A stretch of DNA of 64,000 nucleotides from Rhizobium glycinendophyticum (GTDB lineage: Bacteria > Pseudomonadota > Alphaproteobacteria > Rhizobiales > Rhizobiaceae): the NCBI RefSeq assembly GCF_006443685.1, contig NZ_VFYP01000002.1:186001-250000 (forward strand). The letters run 5' to 3'. Under the pieces are notes generated by a model. It was not told where the DNA came from and did no database searches. It was given only the letters and a program-made list of their open reading frames with translations. The translations under genes were made by a program, and so were the position numbers. Positions 1-9,912 of this stretch are shown piece by piece. Every line of letters starts with the position of its first letter. The stretch's first letter is position 1.

Positions 1-1266
1 CAGAAGTCCTGGGGACGGCTACCGGCCATCGAACGCGGCAATACGCTTCGCCGTCTGGCAGACATCATCGAAACCAATGCCGGCCGGATCGGCGAGGCCC
101 TTGCGAAAGAATCGGGAAAGAGCCTCGCCGATGCCACGGGTGAGGCGATCTACGGCGTCGAACTGATGCGCTATCATGCCGAATGGGCCCGGCGCATCGA
201 AGGCGAGGTAATCGAGAGCGACACCCCGGACGAGACCCTGATGCTGAAGCGCGCGCCGATCGGCGTCGTTGCCTGCCTCATCCCCTTCAATTTTCCGATC
301 TATACGCTCGTGCGCAAGATCGCGCCGGCCCTGATTGCCGGCAATGCCGTCGTGGTCCGCCCGTCGAACAACACGCCAACCTCCGCTTTCATCTTTGCGG
401 AATGCGTCGCGGAAGCCGGCCTGCCCGCCGGTCTGGTCAATATCATGACCATGACCCACGACGTGGCGGAGGTGATGTGCAAACGGCACGAAGTCGGCAT
501 GATCACACTAACCGGCAGCGTCACGGCTGGTCAGGTCGTTCTTGACTATTGCAAGGCCAATATTGCCAAGCCCTCGCTTGAGCTGGGCGGCAAGACACCT
601 GTGATCGTCGAGCCGGACGCCGATCTCGATGTCGTCACCCGAAGTGTGCTGGCGGCAAAGACCGCCCATTGCGGCCAGGTCTGTACTTCGGTGGAACGTC
701 TTTACGTGCACGCCTCCGTTCACGGCGATCTTTTGGAGCGGCTGAAAACAGCCTTTGCCGCCCGCCGCTTCGGCGACCGGTCGGCGCATCCCGATCACAT
801 GGGACCGCTTGCCAATGCCGCCGCCCGGCTTCGCGTGCATCACATGGTCGAACGAGCCCAGGCGGAAGGCGCGATTGTCGAGACCGGCGGCTATCTGCCG
901 GACGGAGATGGATACTTCTACCCGCCGACGCTGCTCTCGGGCTGTCACCAGTCGATGGAGATTGTCCAGGAAGAGGTTTTCGGGCCCGTGCTGGCGGTCA
1001 TCCCCTATACCGAATTCGACGAGGCTCTCGCAATGGCGAGCGATCATCAGTTCGGCCTCGCTTCGGTGGTCTTTTCCGAGAGCTACCGCAAGGTGATGAA
1101 GGCGGCGAACGAGATCGAGGCGGGCGAACTCTATGTCAACCGCTTCCCGGCCGATCCCTATCAGGGCTACCACGCCGGCTGGAAGCGGTCGGGTCTCGGC
1201 GGCGACGACGGCAAGCACGGCATGTTGGAATTCACCCAGACACGCCTCGTCATTCTCAAACACTGA
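1..1266 (+). CDS. Aldehyde dehydrogenase (NAD(P)+), 5' end outside window
   Basis: The reading frame is open from base 1, so the N-terminus is missing and 421 residues are visible. It is an aldehyde dehydrogenase superfamily enzyme oxidising an aldehyde to a carboxylate with NAD(P)+. Visible motifs are the cofactor-binding PFNFPIYTLVRKIAPALIAG, the general-base ELGGK and the catalytic-cysteine segment HCGQVCTSVERLYV, followed by EEVFGPVL and a conserved C-terminal GGDDGKHGMLEF. The motif set resembles lactaldehyde/glycolaldehyde dehydrogenases (AldA group), but the substrate cannot be fixed. The next gene, an enolase-superfamily enzyme, follows after 27 bases and a GMC oxidoreductase comes third, which suggests a sugar-acid or polyol catabolic operon. 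The first methionine in frame (base 166) lies inside the domain and is not the start. Confidence 0.9.
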   Translation, partial: QKSWGRLPAIERGNTLRRLADIIETNAGRIGEALAKESGKSLADATGEAIYGVELMRYHAEWARRIEGEVIESDTPDETLMLKRAPIGVVACLIPFNFPIYTLVRKIAPALIAGNAVVVRPSNNTPTSAFIFAECVAEAGLPAGLVNIMTMTHDVAEVMCKRHEVGMITLTGSVTAGQVVLDYCKANIAKPSLELGGKTPVIVEPDADLDVVTRSVLAAKTAHCGQVCTSVERLYVHASVHGDLLERLKTAFAARRFGDRSAHPDHMGPLANAAARLRVHHMVERAQAEGAIVETGGYLPDGDGYFYPPTLLSGCHQSMEIVQEEVFGPVLAVIPYTEFDEALAMASDHQFGLASVVFSESYRKVMKAANEIEAGELYVNRFPADPYQGYHAGWKRSGLGGDDGKHGMLEFTQTRLVILKH

Positions 1267-1293
1267 CCCTCGCGCGGCCCCAAGGGAATAGCC

Positions 1294-2511
1294 ATGAAGA
1301 TCACATCGCTTCAGACATACGTCGTCGCAACCCCCGCGCCGCATATCGGCGGCATGTATTGGATTTTCGTTGAGCTGGAGACGGCCTGCGGTATCCGCGG
1401 CGTCGGCGAAATCTATTCGACGGCTTTCCATCCCTCGGGCATTGCCATGCTGGTGGAAGACGTTTTCGCCCGCTACCTGGATGGCCACGACCCACATCAG
1501 ATCGAACGCTTCTGGCGTGCCGCCTATTCGAGCGGCTTCACCCAGCGCCCGGATCCGACCATGGTCGGCATCATCTCCGGGCTTGAAATTGCCTGCTGGG
1601 ACATCATCGGAAAGGCTGCGGGGCGTCCGGTGGCCGACCTTCTCGGCGGCACCGTGCACGAGAAGCTGCGGGCCTATACCTATCTCTATCCGAAAGACGC
1701 CAACGGCGAATATGACTACAACGATCCGGATCTCGCCGCAGAAGAAGCGATCCGCATGGTGGATGCCGGCTTCACCGCCGTGAAGTTCGATCCGGCTGGC
1801 CCGTACACCAACTATTCCGGGCACCAGTTGTCATTGCCGGTTATGGATCGCTGCGAGGAGTTTTGCCGAAAGATCCGCGACGCGATCGGCAACCGGGCGG
1901 ATATCCTGTTCGGCACCCATGGCCAGATGGTCCCCTCGTCGGCGATCCGGCTTGCCAAGCGGCTGGAGAAATATGATCCGCTCTGGTTCGAGGAACCCGT
2001 ACCCCCTGGTCAGGAAGCAGCCATGGCGGAAGTGGCCCGCGCCACCTCGATCCCGGTATCGACGGGCGAACGTCTGACGACCAAATATGAGTTCCAGAGA
2101 GTATTGCAGCTTGGCTCGGCCTCGATCCTGCAGATGAATGTCGCACGCGTCGGCGGCTTGCTGGAGGCGAAGAAAATCGCCGGGATGGCCGAGTCCTTTT
2201 ATGCGCAGATTGCGCCGCACCTCTACAATGGCCCTGTGGGTGCAGCCGCCAGCATCCAACTTTCGGCCGCGACCCCGAATTTCCTGATCCATGAGGCCAT
2301 CATGGATTTCGGAGGGTTCCATGCGGAGGTGCTGAAGTCCAAGCTGACCTTCGACGATGGCTACCTCATTCCGTCGCGCGAACCGGGTCTCGGCATCGAA
2401 CTCGACCACGATGTCATCGCCCGGCACACGCCCTATACCGGTAACCGGCTGCATCTGCAGATGGCACCGGAACCTGTCGACGTGAAGGCCTTCGCGCCGG
2501 CCAAGGGTTGA
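1294..2511 (+). CDS. Mandelate racemase/muconate lactonizing family dehydratase
   Basis: This 405-residue protein is an enolase-superfamily member with an N-terminal capping domain and a C-terminal TIM barrel. Barrel-strand motifs that normally carry metal ligands and acid/base residues are visible: VKFDPAG near residue 166, LFGTHGQM near 205, WFEEPVPP near 230, STGERL near 255 and QIAPHLYNGPVG near 307. The pattern resembles sugar-acid dehydratases of the galactonate/galactarate type rather than racemases; this is an inference and the substrate is unknown. AAGGGA precedes the ATG at a good distance. It lies 27 bases after the aldehyde dehydrogenase gene, and its TGA is almost contiguous with the following oxidoreductase, so co-transcription is likely. 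Confidence 0.85.
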   Translation: MKITSLQTYVVATPAPHIGGMYWIFVELETACGIRGVGEIYSTAFHPSGIAMLVEDVFARYLDGHDPHQIERFWRAAYSSGFTQRPDPTMVGIISGLEIACWDIIGKAAGRPVADLLGGTVHEKLRAYTYLYPKDANGEYDYNDPDLAAEEAIRMVDAGFTAVKFDPAGPYTNYSGHQLSLPVMDRCEEFCRKIRDAIGNRADILFGTHGQMVPSSAIRLAKRLEKYDPLWFEEPVPPGQEAAMAEVARATSIPVSTGERLTTKYEFQRVLQLGSASILQMNVARVGGLLEAKKIAGMAESFYAQIAPHLYNGPVGAAASIQLSAATPNFLIHEAIMDFGGFHAEVLKSKLTFDDGYLIPSREPGLGIELDHDVIARHTPYTGNRLHLQMAPEPVDVKAFAPAKG

Positions 2512-2519
2512 GCACACCG

Positions 2520-4133
2520 ATGGAATTTGACTTTGTCATCGTCGGCGCCGGCTCGGCCGGCTGCATTGTCGCCAGTCGTCTGAGTGAGAGCGGCCGCCAT
2601 AGCGTGCTGCTGGTCGAGGCGGGCGGGGAGGACAAATCCTTCTGGTTCAAGATCCCGGTCGGATATGCCAAGAGCTACTACAATCCGAAGGTCAACTGGA
2701 TGTATCGGACCGAGCCGGAGACGGAACTCGGCGGACGAAGGATCTATGCCCCGCGGGGGAAGGTCCAGGGCGGGTCGGGCTCGATCAATGCAATGGTTTT
2801 CGTAAGGGGCGACCGGAGCGACTTCGACGACTGGCGAGACGCCGGCAATCTTGGCTGGGCTTTTGATGACGTTTTGCCATTCTTCCGCAAGCTGGAAACC
2901 CATGCCCGGGGCGAAAGCCATTGGCATGGCGGCCATGGGCCAATCCATGTCACGCCAATGCGCGGTGGGACCCATGCCGTCAGCGATGCCTTCCTTGAAG
3001 CCTGCAATCAACTTGGGCTGCCGGCAAACGGGGATTTTAACGGCGCGACCATCGAGGGTGCCGGGGTCTATGACATCAACACACGCCGCGGCCAACGCTC
3101 CCATTCGAGCGCGGAATATCTGAGACCCGCCCTGCGCCGCGGTTCGGTTCACATCGAGCGCAACGCTCATGCGACCCGAGTGGTGCTCAGTTCAGATGGC
3201 AAAGCCCAGGCGGTGGAGGTCGTTCAAAATGGGCGGGTTCGGACCTTTCACGCGCGCCGGGAGGTGATCCTCTCGGCTGGTGCAATCGACACGCCGAAGC
3301 TGCTGCAACTGTCCGGCATTGCCGATGGGTCCGCGCTTCGTTTGTTGGGGATCCCGACCAAGCATCACCTGCCAGCCGTGGGACAGAACCTGCAGGACCA
3401 TCTTTGCGCCAGTTTCTATTACCGCTCCAAGCAGCCGACGCTGAACGGCGATTTCGCCAGCCTGCTCGGTCAGGCGAAGTTTGGCCTTGCCTACCTGCTT
3501 CGACGCAGCGGCCCCTTTGCCATGAGCGTCAATCAGGCGGGTGGTTTCTTCCGCGGCCGACCTGAAGAAGCGCGGCCGAACATCCAGCTCTACTTCAACC
3601 CGCTCTCGTACCGTATCCCCGACAACCCTCGCGCCGGACTGACACCGGAGCCCTATCCGGGCTTCCTGATGGCCTTCAACGCCTGCCGTCCGACAAGCAG
3701 GGGGACCGTGAGCATCACATCGCCAGATCCGCTTTCTGCACCGCAGATCCGGCCCCATTATCTGACGACGGACCGGGATATTGAGGAGGTCTTGCAGGGC
3801 AGCCGGCTGATGCGGACAATTGCGTCTCAACCTGCACTCCAGTCCTGGATCGAGGAAGAAGTATCACCTTCGGCCAGTGCTGACAGCGATGAGAAGCTGC
3901 TGGAGTATTTCCGCCACAACAGTGGCTCAATCTACCATCTCTGTGGTAGCTGCCGAATGGGGTCCGACGCGGGCCAGTCCGTGGTCGATCACCGCTTGCG
4001 GGTGCATGGCATTCCCGGTCTGCGCATCGTCGACGCCTCTGTCTTTCCCAACATTACCGCTGGCAATATCAACGCCCCGACCATGATGGTCGCTGAGAAA
4101 GCCTCTTCAATGATCCTGGAAGATATGCGTTGA
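2520..4133 (+). CDS. GMC family FAD-dependent oxidoreductase (choline dehydrogenase-like)
   Basis: From the ATG at 2520 the protein has 537 residues; a TTG at 2508 overlapping the previous stop is an alternative start, but the ATG places the Rossmann motif FVIVGAGSAGCIVASRL right at the N-terminus, as usual. GMC signatures include APRGKVQGGSGSINAMVFVR and the C-terminal GxxNxPTMM block. The catalytic His/Asn pair is probably in YHLCGSCRMG and AGNINAPTMM. Such enzymes oxidise primary or secondary alcohols, passing electrons to oxygen or quinone. Following a dehydratase and an aldehyde dehydrogenase, an alcohol or polyol substrate is plausible. There is no signal peptide. Confidence 0.88.
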   Translation: MEFDFVIVGAGSAGCIVASRLSESGRHSVLLVEAGGEDKSFWFKIPVGYAKSYYNPKVNWMYRTEPETELGGRRIYAPRGKVQGGSGSINAMVFVRGDRSDFDDWRDAGNLGWAFDDVLPFFRKLETHARGESHWHGGHGPIHVTPMRGGTHAVSDAFLEACNQLGLPANGDFNGATIEGAGVYDINTRRGQRSHSSAEYLRPALRRGSVHIERNAHATRVVLSSDGKAQAVEVVQNGRVRTFHARREVILSAGAIDTPKLLQLSGIADGSALRLLGIPTKHHLPAVGQNLQDHLCASFYYRSKQPTLNGDFASLLGQAKFGLAYLLRRSGPFAMSVNQAGGFFRGRPEEARPNIQLYFNPLSYRIPDNPRAGLTPEPYPGFLMAFNACRPTSRGTVSITSPDPLSAPQIRPHYLTTDRDIEEVLQGSRLMRTIASQPALQSWIEEEVSPSASADSDEKLLEYFRHNSGSIYHLCGSCRMGSDAGQSVVDHRLRVHGIPGLRIVDASVFPNITAGNINAPTMMVAEKASSMILEDMR

Positions 4134-4137
4134 GCGC

Positions 4138-4170
4138 AAAAACGACAAAAGCCGGATCGAGATCCGGCTT
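4138..4170 (-). terminator. Intrinsic terminator of the atp operon
   Basis: A perfect 10-bp inverted repeat (arms 4149-4158 and 4161-4170) is followed, read leftward, by TTTT and then TTTTT. It lies 26 bases past the atpC stop and directly after the stop of the convergent oxidoreductase gene. The T-rich side favours termination of the leftward atp transcript; the stem may also help stop rightward transcripts. Confidence 0.75.
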
Positions 4171-4196
4171 CATCAAGTCTTGTTCTTGCGATCCCT

Positions 4197-4604
4197 TTAC
4201 GCCGCGACCAGAACGCCGTTCAGATTGGTCAGTTCGGCCAGGTACTGCTCGAGACGGGTACGGTGCTCGTGATGCTCGACCCCTTCGAGCTCCTTGCGGG
4301 CTTCCTCGATGCGTTTCGTGAGCGTATCGGGGGCAATCTCGGCGAGCGGTACGGCCGATTCGGCGAGCAGGGTGCAGCCAGTCGGCAGGACGTCGGCAAA
4401 GCCGCCAAAGACGACATACTTGCTGACCTGGCCAGAAGCGAGCTTCACGCTGATGATGCCCGGCTTGATGGTCGTCATCGTCGGCGCATGATTGGCCATG
4501 ACGGTCATTTCGCCGTCGGTCGCCGGAATCACGACCTCGCTCACCTGGGCGGAGAGCAGCAGACGCTCGGGCGAAACGAGCTCAAAGTTGAAATTGTCGG
4601 CCAT
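4197..4604 (-). CDS. atpC: F1F0 ATP synthase subunit epsilon
   Basis: This 135-residue protein is the epsilon subunit of the F1 central stalk, which couples gamma rotation to c-ring movement and can inhibit ATP hydrolysis. The N-terminal beta-sandwich is recognisable (FELVSPERLLLS, then the MTVMANHAPTMTTIKPG segment) and a C-terminal helical region follows. Length is normal for Rhizobiales. It is the last gene of atpHAGDC, 69 bases after atpD. That gap is the longest within the operon and contains a strong hairpin that may set epsilon synthesis relative to beta. Confidence 0.97.
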   Translation of the reverse strand: MADNFNFELVSPERLLLSAQVSEVVIPATDGEMTVMANHAPTMTTIKPGIISVKLASGQVSKYVVFGGFADVLPTGCTLLAESAVPLAEIAPDTLTKRIEEARKELEGVEHHEHRTRLEQYLAELTNLNGVLVAA

Positions 4605-4634
4605 GATCGTTCACTCTCTCATGAAGGGAGGAGC

Positions 4635-4661
4635 GGCACGCGGAAGCGGGTTCCGCGTGCC
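4635..4661 (-). repeat. Intercistronic hairpin between atpD and atpC
   Basis: Perfect 11-bp arms (4635-4645 and 4651-4661) enclose a 5-base loop. There is no T-run on the leftward side, so it is probably not a full terminator. An mRNA-stability or processing element, or a partial attenuator adjusting atpC output, is more likely. Confidence 0.6.
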
Positions 4662-4673
4662 GACGTTCCATTC

Positions 4674-6155
<1,482 letters not shown>

Positions 6156-6161
6156 TTAACC

Positions 6162-7040
6162 TCAGAGCGCTTCCGCGCCCGAAATGATTTCAATGAGTTC
6201 CTTGGTGATCTGGGCCTGGCGCTGACGGTTGTAGGACAAGGTCAGCTTGTTGATCATTTCACCAGCATTGCGCGTCGCATTGTCCATGGCGCTCATCTTG
6301 GCGCCCATTTCACCAGCAACGTTTTCGAGCAGGGCCCGGAAGATCTGAACCGATATGTTGCGCGGGATCAGATCCGTGAGGATCGCCGACGCATCCGGCT
6401 CGTATTCATAAAGCGCGGTCGCACCCGTCTCCGAAACTGCAGCCGGCGGTGCTGCCGGAACGAGCTGGAGGGCGGTCGGAACCTGGCTGATCACCGACTT
6501 GAACTCGGCATAGAACAGCGTGCAGACATCGAACTCGCCGCGGTCGAACATGCCGATGACCTTGCGGCCGATAGCATCCGCATCGGCAAAGCCCATGCGC
6601 TTGACGTCACGCAGATCGACACGCTCGACGATCATGCCGCCGAATTCGCGACGCAGGCTGTCGTAGCCCTTCTTGCCGACGCAGAAGAACTTGACCGTCT
6701 TGCCGGCGGCCAGGAGCTTGCGCGCATGGTCACGGGCAAAACGCGAGATCGACGAGTTGAAACCGCCGCAAAGACCACGTTCCGCGGTGCAGACGACGAG
6801 CAGATGCACGTCGTCCTTGCCGGTGCCCGTCATCAGGCGCGGTGCGCTGTCGTCCGTGCCGACCGCCTGTGCGATATTGGCCAGGACGACGCCCATGCGC
6901 TGCGAATACGGGCGGGCAGCCTCGGCCGCTTCCTGAGCGCGACGCAGCTTCGCCGCGGCGACCATCTTCATCGCCTTGGTGATCTTCTGCGTCGCCTTGA
7001 CGGAGGCGATCCGGTTTTTCAGATCCTTAAGTGAAGGCAT
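6162..7040 (-). CDS. atpG: F1F0 ATP synthase subunit gamma
   Basis: The 292-residue gamma subunit forms the rotating coiled-coil shaft inside the alpha3beta3 ring. The N-terminal helix ([20 protein letters not shown]) and the C-terminal helix with [14 protein letters not shown], both typical of the family, are clearly seen, as is the ERGLCGGFN segment. Length matches other rhizobial gamma subunits. It lies between atpA (29-base gap) and atpD (24-base gap) and is translated from an ATG in the same operon. Confidence 0.97.
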   Translation of the reverse strand: MPSLKDLKNRIASVKATQKITKAMKMVAAAKLRRAQEAAEAARPYSQRMGVVLANIAQAVGTDDSAPRLMTGTGKDDVHLLVVCTAERGLCGGFNSSISRFARDHARKLLAAGKTVKFFCVGKKGYDSLRREFGGMIVERVDLRDVKRMGFADADAIGRKVIGMFDRGEFDVCTLFYAEFKSVISQVPTALQLVPAAPPAAVSETGATALYEYEPDASAILTDLIPRNISVQIFRALLENVAGEMGAKMSAMDNATRNAGEMINKLTLSYNRQRQAQITKELIEIISGAEAL

Positions 7041-7069
7041 CCGTTATCCGTCCTTGGCTTGAGCCTGAA

Positions 7070-8599
7070 TTAGGCGAAGTTCTTGGCGAAGGTATCGAGA
7101 GCGGCCTTGAGCTTGCCCTTTGTATCGTCGCTGATCGCCTTTTCGGTGCGGATGGCGTCGAGGATCGCCTTGCCTTCCGAGTGGAGGTAGGAGAGCAGGC
7201 CCTGTTCGAACTTGCCGACCTGGTTCACGGCGATCTTGTCGAGATAACCGTTCACGCCGGCGAAGATCACCGCAACCTGTTCTTCCGTTTTCAGCGGCGA
7301 GAACTGCGGCTGCTTCAGGAGTTCCGTCAGACGGGCACCACGGTTCAGCAGGCGCTGGGTGGCGGCGTCGAGGTCGGAACCGAACTGGGCGAAGGCGGCC
7401 ATTTCGCGATACTGGGCGAGTTCACCCTTGATCGAGCCGGCAACCTGCTTCATCGCCTTGACCTGAGCGGCCGAACCGACGCGCGAAACCGACAGACCGA
7501 CGTTAACGGCCGGACGAATGCCCTGGTAGAACAGGTCGGTTTCGAGGAAGATCTGGCCGTCGGTGATAGAGATCACGTTGGTCGGAATGAAGGCCGAAAC
7601 GTCGTTACCCTGGGTTTCGATGACCGGCAGAGCCGTCAGCGAGCCAGCGCCGGCGGCGTCGCCCATCTTGGCAGCGCGCTCGAGAAGACGCGAGTGCAGA
7701 TAGAAGACGTCGCCCGGATAAGCTTCGCGGCCCGGCGGACGACGCAGCAGAAGCGACATCTGACGGTAGGCGACAGCCTGCTTGGACAGGTCGTCGTAAG
7801 CGATCAGGGCATGCTTGCCGTTGTCGCGGAAATATTCGCCCATCGCGCAACCGGCGAACGGTGCGAGGTACTGCATCGGAGCCGGGTCGGACGCGGTCGC
7901 AGCAATGACGATCGAGTACTGCAGGGCGCCGCGCTCTTCGAGCACCTTGACGAACTGAGCAACGGTCGAGCGCTTCTGGCCGATAGCAACATACACGCAG
8001 TACAGCTTGTCGTTTTCAGCGCCGCTGTCGTGGACAGCCTTCTGATTGAGGAAGGCGTCGAGGATGATGGCGGTCTTGCCGGTCTGACGGTCACCGATGA
8101 CCAGCTCGCGCTGGCCGCGGCCGACCGGGATCAGGGCGTCGATGGCCTTGAGGCCGGTCGACATCGGCTCGTGAACCGACTTGCGCGGAATGATGCCCGG
8201 AGCCTTGACGTCGACGCGCGAACGCTTCGCGGCGTTGATCGGGCCCTTGCCGTCGATCGGGTTGCCGAGGGCGTCGACGACGCGGCCGAGCAGTTCCGGA
8301 CCAACCGGGACGTCGACGATGGCGCCGGTCCGCTTGACGATGTCGCCTTCCTTGATTTCGCGGTCGGCACCGAACAGAACCACACCGACGTTATCGGCTT
8401 CGAGGTTGAGCGCCATACCACGGATGCCACCCGGGAACTCGACCATTTCGCCGGCCTGAACATTGTCGAGGCCGTAGACGCGGGCGATACCGTCACCGAC
8501 GGACAGAACCTGGCCGACCTCGGAGACTTCCGCCTCTTTGCCGAAGTTCTTGATTTGATCTTTCAGAATTGCGGAAATTTCCGCGGCGCGGATATCCAT
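7070..8599 (-). CDS. atpA: F1F0 ATP synthase subunit alpha
   Basis: The 509-residue alpha subunit carries the non-catalytic nucleotide-binding P-loop GDRQTGKT at residues 169-176. The N-terminus ([16 protein letters not shown]) and the [20 protein letters not shown] segment are canonical. Its start codon shares one base with the stop of atpH (TGATG), so translational coupling of delta and alpha is likely. Full length, with no unusual substitutions noticed. Confidence 0.98.
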   Translation of the reverse strand: MDIRAAEISAILKDQIKNFGKEAEVSEVGQVLSVGDGIARVYGLDNVQAGEMVEFPGGIRGMALNLEADNVGVVLFGADREIKEGDIVKRTGAIVDVPVGPELLGRVVDALGNPIDGKGPINAAKRSRVDVKAPGIIPRKSVHEPMSTGLKAIDALIPVGRGQRELVIGDRQTGKTAIILDAFLNQKAVHDSGAENDKLYCVYVAIGQKRSTVAQFVKVLEERGALQYSIVIAATASDPAPMQYLAPFAGCAMGEYFRDNGKHALIAYDDLSKQAVAYRQMSLLLRRPPGREAYPGDVFYLHSRLLERAAKMGDAAGAGSLTALPVIETQGNDVSAFIPTNVISITDGQIFLETDLFYQGIRPAVNVGLSVSRVGSAAQVKAMKQVAGSIKGELAQYREMAAFAQFGSDLDAATQRLLNRGARLTELLKQPQFSPLKTEEQVAVIFAGVNGYLDKIAVNQVGKFEQGLLSYLHSEGKAILDAIRTEKAISDDTKGKLKAALDTFAKNFA

Positions 8600-9165
8600 C
8601 AGCCAACCTCTTTCAGTGCAAGCTTAAGGGTGGAAAGTTTGGTGCGAAGAGACGTGTCGATCTGGCGGGAGCCGACCTTGACGATCAGGCCGCCGAGCAG
8701 GGAGGGATCGACCGTGACGGAGATCGACACTTCCTTGCCGGTAACGCTCTTCAGCGCCGCCTTCAGTTCGGTTTCCTGCTCAGCCGAAAGTGCGTGAGCG
8801 GAGGTGACATCAGCCGTGACCTCGCCCTTGTGGCGGGCAACGGCCTGACGATAACCAGCCACCATGCCGGAAACGGCGAACAGGCGGCGATTGCCGGCGA
8901 CGACCTTGAGGAAGTTCAGGACCAGCGCGCTGAAACCGGCCTTCTGGCCGATCGCGCTGATCGCGTTCACTTGATCCTCGGCCGTGAAAACAGGCGACAG
9001 AACCAGGCGCTGCAGATCGGCGCTTTCGTCGATCATCGCCTGGAAACGGTTGAGATCGGCAGCAACGACGTCAAGCGCACCGGCTTCGAGCGCAAGCTCG
9101 AAAAGCGACGATGCGTAACGCTCGGCCACGCCAGAAATCACTTGGGATGTGTCTGCCACGGGCAA
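8599..9165 (-). CDS. atpH: F1F0 ATP synthase subunit delta (TTG start)
   Basis: The delta subunit links F1 to the peripheral stalk. The frame is open further upstream, but the family N-terminus (PVADTSQ followed by [16 protein letters not shown]) begins at a TTG at 9165 that has AGGGA six bases ahead. This gives 188 residues, the usual rhizobial length, so the TTG is taken as the start. The C-terminal [16 protein letters not shown] motif is typical. It is the first gene of the operon, and its TGA overlaps the atpA ATG by one base. Confidence 0.93.
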   Translation of the reverse strand: MPVADTSQVISGVAERYASSLFELALEAGALDVVAADLNRFQAMIDESADLQRLVLSPVFTAEDQVNAISAIGQKAGFSALVLNFLKVVAGNRRLFAVSGMVAGYRQAVARHKGEVTADVTSAHALSAEQETELKAALKSVTGKEVSISVTVDPSLLGGLIVKVGSRQIDTSLRTKLSTLKLALKEVG

Positions 9166-9245
9166 AAAATTCCCTGCTCTTGACCCAGGACGCCCAGCAC
9201 CTCGAAGAAGGCTCAGCAAGACCCTGAAATCGTTTTGTTTTCCCC

Positions 9246-9269
9246 AAAAACTCAAGCGAATTACGCTTG
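9246..9269 (-). terminator. Short terminator-like hairpin upstream of atpH
   Basis: A 6-bp inverted repeat (arms 9253-9258 and 9264-9269) is followed leftward by AGTTTTT. It could stop transcripts coming from the upstream membrane-protein gene before the atp promoter. The stem is short, so support is weak. No clear sigma70 promoter was recognised in the surrounding 262-base gap. Confidence 0.3.
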
Positions 9270-9427
9270 CGTTTTCCGAATTTCGCGGTTCGTCTAGCAT
9301 AGCGTATCCAGACTCGCAACACGCGTATTAACGGTTTGCTCCCTGAGAGCAAGGCCTACGGCCGATTTTTGTCCGGATCTGCGTCAAATTGGCGAAATCC
9401 CCTTCGCCGGGAGGGCAAAGCCGATCT

Positions 9428-9811
9428 TCACGTCAGACCAAAGACATAGGCGAGCGGTAGGGCAGCAACAACAAGTTCTACAACCAGAAGGAGCATGTTG
9501 CGCCAGGTGCCCCCATGATCCGACATGATGGACAGGATGCGGGCGAAGGCGGCGAGTGCCATGGCGGCGCCGAAGGCGAGATAGACGGTCGGCTGTGCGA
9601 GCAGCAGGGCCGTTCCGGAAAAGCCGACGATCAACCCGCCGGCGGACCGCGTTGCCCCGAGGCCTTCCGGCCGGTCTCCGCTGATCGCAAGGCCGAGCAA
9701 TCTGAGCGTCAGACCGGGTGCGAACAGGACGAAACAGCCAATCAGAGCTGTAGCAGCGGCAGCGACGAAGGCCAGTTGCTCGCCGGTTTCGGTTGGAAAA
9801 TAGAACTCCAT
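9428..9811 (-). CDS. Small four-helix membrane protein (DUF4345-like)
   Basis: This 127-residue integral membrane protein has about four hydrophobic segments: near residues 15-35 (FVAAAATALIGCFVLFAPG), 55-75, 78-95 and 105-125. The architecture and the conserved-looking GATRSAGGLIVGF segment resemble the DUF4345 group of uncharacterised membrane proteins; this assignment is by eye. It lies between priA and the atp operon on the same strand, about 100 bases after priA. No catalytic motif is visible and the function is unknown. Confidence 0.7.
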   Translation of the reverse strand: MEFYFPTETGEQLAFVAAAATALIGCFVLFAPGLTLRLLGLAISGDRPEGLGATRSAGGLIVGFSGTALLLAQPTVYLAFGAAMALAAFARILSIMSDHGGTWRNMLLLVVELVVAALPLAYVFGLT

Positions 9812-9912
9812 GGATGATCCTGAGATGAAGAAAGCCGCGCGGCTTATGGCACAGATCGCTCAAGGGCGGTATCGGCATTGAGGACTTTTCTTGCCCGCAA
9901 CCGGCAGAACAG

